This document shows positions 5,153-5,761 of a DNA stretch of 5,761 nucleotides, piece after piece. Position 1 is the first letter of the stretch. Each line of letters begins with the position of its first letter. The DNA is from Chloroflexota bacterium (GTDB taxonomy: Bacteria > Chloroflexota > UBA6077 > JACCZL01): the NCBI GenBank assembly GCA_013695975.1, contig JACCZL010001021.1, positions 1 to 5,761 on the forward strand, given 5' to 3'. The position numbers and the translations under genes are program-made. The notes beneath the pieces are model-generated. The model did no database searches, had not been told where the DNA came from, and saw nothing but the letters and a program-made list of their open reading frames with translations.

Positions 5153-5572
5153 ATGAACGCCAGCTCGAAGGCCTTCGAGATGACCGGCACGATCGACGCC
5201 GAGCAGCAGCTCCATCTGGACGAACGGCTGCCGATCGCCGGCCCCAGTCGCGTCCGGGTCATCATTCTGGTTCCTGAACAGACGGACCTCGACGCGCCTG
5301 GAGAACGGTCGAAGGTCCTGCCGGCCGACGAGCGGCGGCGGCGCCTGAGGGAAGCTGACGCGGAGTTGCGCAAGGTCGGCGATCGCCTGGAAGCGCTGCT
5401 GCGGGCGCGCCATCCGGACTTGTTTGACCGCCGGGGCCGGTTCCGCGGGACCGAGCTCGCTCGGCGCCTGACCGAGCGGGCGGGCGGGAAGAAGACGCTG
5501 TCGGGAGACGAGCTCCGAGCGCTCGAAGAGAGGACCGACGCGGAGGCCGCGCGGTCGGCGAGTGCCCCATAG
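5153..5572 (+). CDS. Hypothetical protein with antitoxin-like N-terminus
   Basis: 139 residues, soluble. Residues 9-43 (MTGTIDAEQQLHLDERLPIA then GPSRVRVIILVPE) resemble the short beta-rich N-terminal domain of small antitoxin-like proteins frequent in Cyanobacteria and Chloroflexota, which usually continue with a short acidic tail. Here the tail is different: residues 58-86 (ADERRRRLREADAELRK, then VGDRLEALL) look like a charged, possibly coiled-coil helix. They are followed by RHPDLFDRRGRFRGTELARR and a Lys/Arg/Glu-rich end. The function is not recognised. Start: ATG at 5153 with GGGAG at 5139-5143 nine bases upstream and a further GGGGAG close to the ATG. It converges with a PemK/MazF toxin gene, 35 bp between stop codons, so it is not in the usual antitoxin position for that toxin. 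Confidence 0.75.
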   Translation: MNASSKAFEMTGTIDAEQQLHLDERLPIAGPSRVRVIILVPEQTDLDAPGERSKVLPADERRRRLREADAELRKVGDRLEALLRARHPDLFDRRGRFRGTELARRLTERAGGKKTLSGDELRALEERTDAEAARSASAP

Positions 5573-5586
5573 GCTCTACTCGGCGG

Positions 5587-5607
5587 TCGGTCGGCGCGCT
5601 CGGCCGA
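5587..5607 (+). terminator. Candidate hairpin between the convergent genes
   Basis: TCGGTCG and CGGCCGA flank a seven-base loop. In plus-strand RNA this is a 7-bp stem with one U-G wobble; in minus-strand RNA the position would be A-C. It starts 15 bases after the stop of the 139-residue gene and directly abuts the toxin stop codon. It is followed only by TTAG, so the U-run is weak. Confidence 0.35.
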
Positions 5608-5761
5608 TTAGCTCAGCCGCGTCGGGCAGTTCCTCAGCCCGAGCGCGAAATGGATCGCGCGGTCGATCTCTCGCATCCGCTCTGAGCTCAGGCGCACGAC
5701 GTACGTCTGGAGCCATGCCCGCTCCACCGCCTGAAGGTTGTCGACGTTCACCGCCGAGAGC
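5608..5761 (-). CDS. PemK/MazF-family endoribonuclease toxin, C-terminal 50 residues only
   Basis: The codons from 5760 down to the TAA at 5608-5610 read LSAVNVDNLQAVERAWLQTY, VVRLSSERMREIDRAIHFAL, GLRNCPTRLS. This matches the C-terminal part of PemK-type MazF toxins: the (S)-x-V-N-x-D-N-x-Q-x-V strand, the conserved Trp-Leu, then R-L-S-x-E-R-M-x-E-x-x-R-A-x-x-F-A-L-G-L, the final helix. Known family members cleave mRNA at short sequences and are neutralised by an antitoxin usually encoded just upstream. The N-terminal two thirds, including the first catalytic residues, and any cognate antitoxin lie beyond the right edge. Codon use is typical of the window. Nothing seen suggests inactivation; the C-terminal end is intact. 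Confidence 0.85.
   Translation of the reverse strand, partial: LSAVNVDNLQAVERAWLQTYVVRLSSERMREIDRAIHFALGLRNCPTRLS

Overview
The window is high-GC bacterial DNA with densely packed genes, strong GC preference at third codon positions, Shine-Dalgarno (SD) sequences and use of ATG, GTG and TTG starts. The mix of a double zinc-ribbon (CxxC-x17-CxxC) protein with a Gly/Ser/Tyr linker, a tiny Lys-rich protein, a pfam12831-type FAD oxidoreductase and a PemK/MazF toxin fits a Chloroflexota-like genome (for example Thermomicrobia relatives). That assignment is inference from family familiarity; no rRNA or marker gene is present.

Layout, left to right. Minus strand, transcribed leftwards: a zinc-dependent medium-chain alcohol dehydrogenase, cut by the left edge (1-694), lies 15 bp downstream of a class I SAM-dependent methyltransferase (710-1576); together they form a two-gene operon. 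Upstream are a 40-residue Lys-rich protein (1712-1834) and a 114-residue double zinc-ribbon protein with a TTG start (1986-2330). These two are separated by a run of hairpins, one of them a good terminator candidate. The zinc-ribbon gene has an extended -10 promoter (2461-2469), a leader of roughly 120 nt, and a stem that places its SD in a loop. Next is a RimK-like ATP-grasp ligase (2501-3505) carrying an unusual insert of four seven-residue repeats.

A 167-bp divergent promoter region (3506-3672) separates the ATP-grasp gene from a plus-strand FAD-dependent oxidoreductase (3673-5055). A small plus-strand gene (5153-5572) follows; its N-terminus resembles short antitoxin-like proteins and its C-terminus is charged and helical. 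It converges with the last 50 codons of a minus-strand PemK/MazF endoribonuclease toxin (5608-5760), cut by the right edge.

No complete multi-gene system can be proven here. The best leads are the ATP-grasp/FAD-oxidoreductase divergent pair (a possible peptide- or amino-acid-modifying pair), the heptad-repeat insert in the ATP-grasp enzyme, the structured leader of the zinc-ribbon gene, and the toxin-antitoxin-like right edge. No tRNA, rRNA, CRISPR array, insertion sequence or replication origin was seen.
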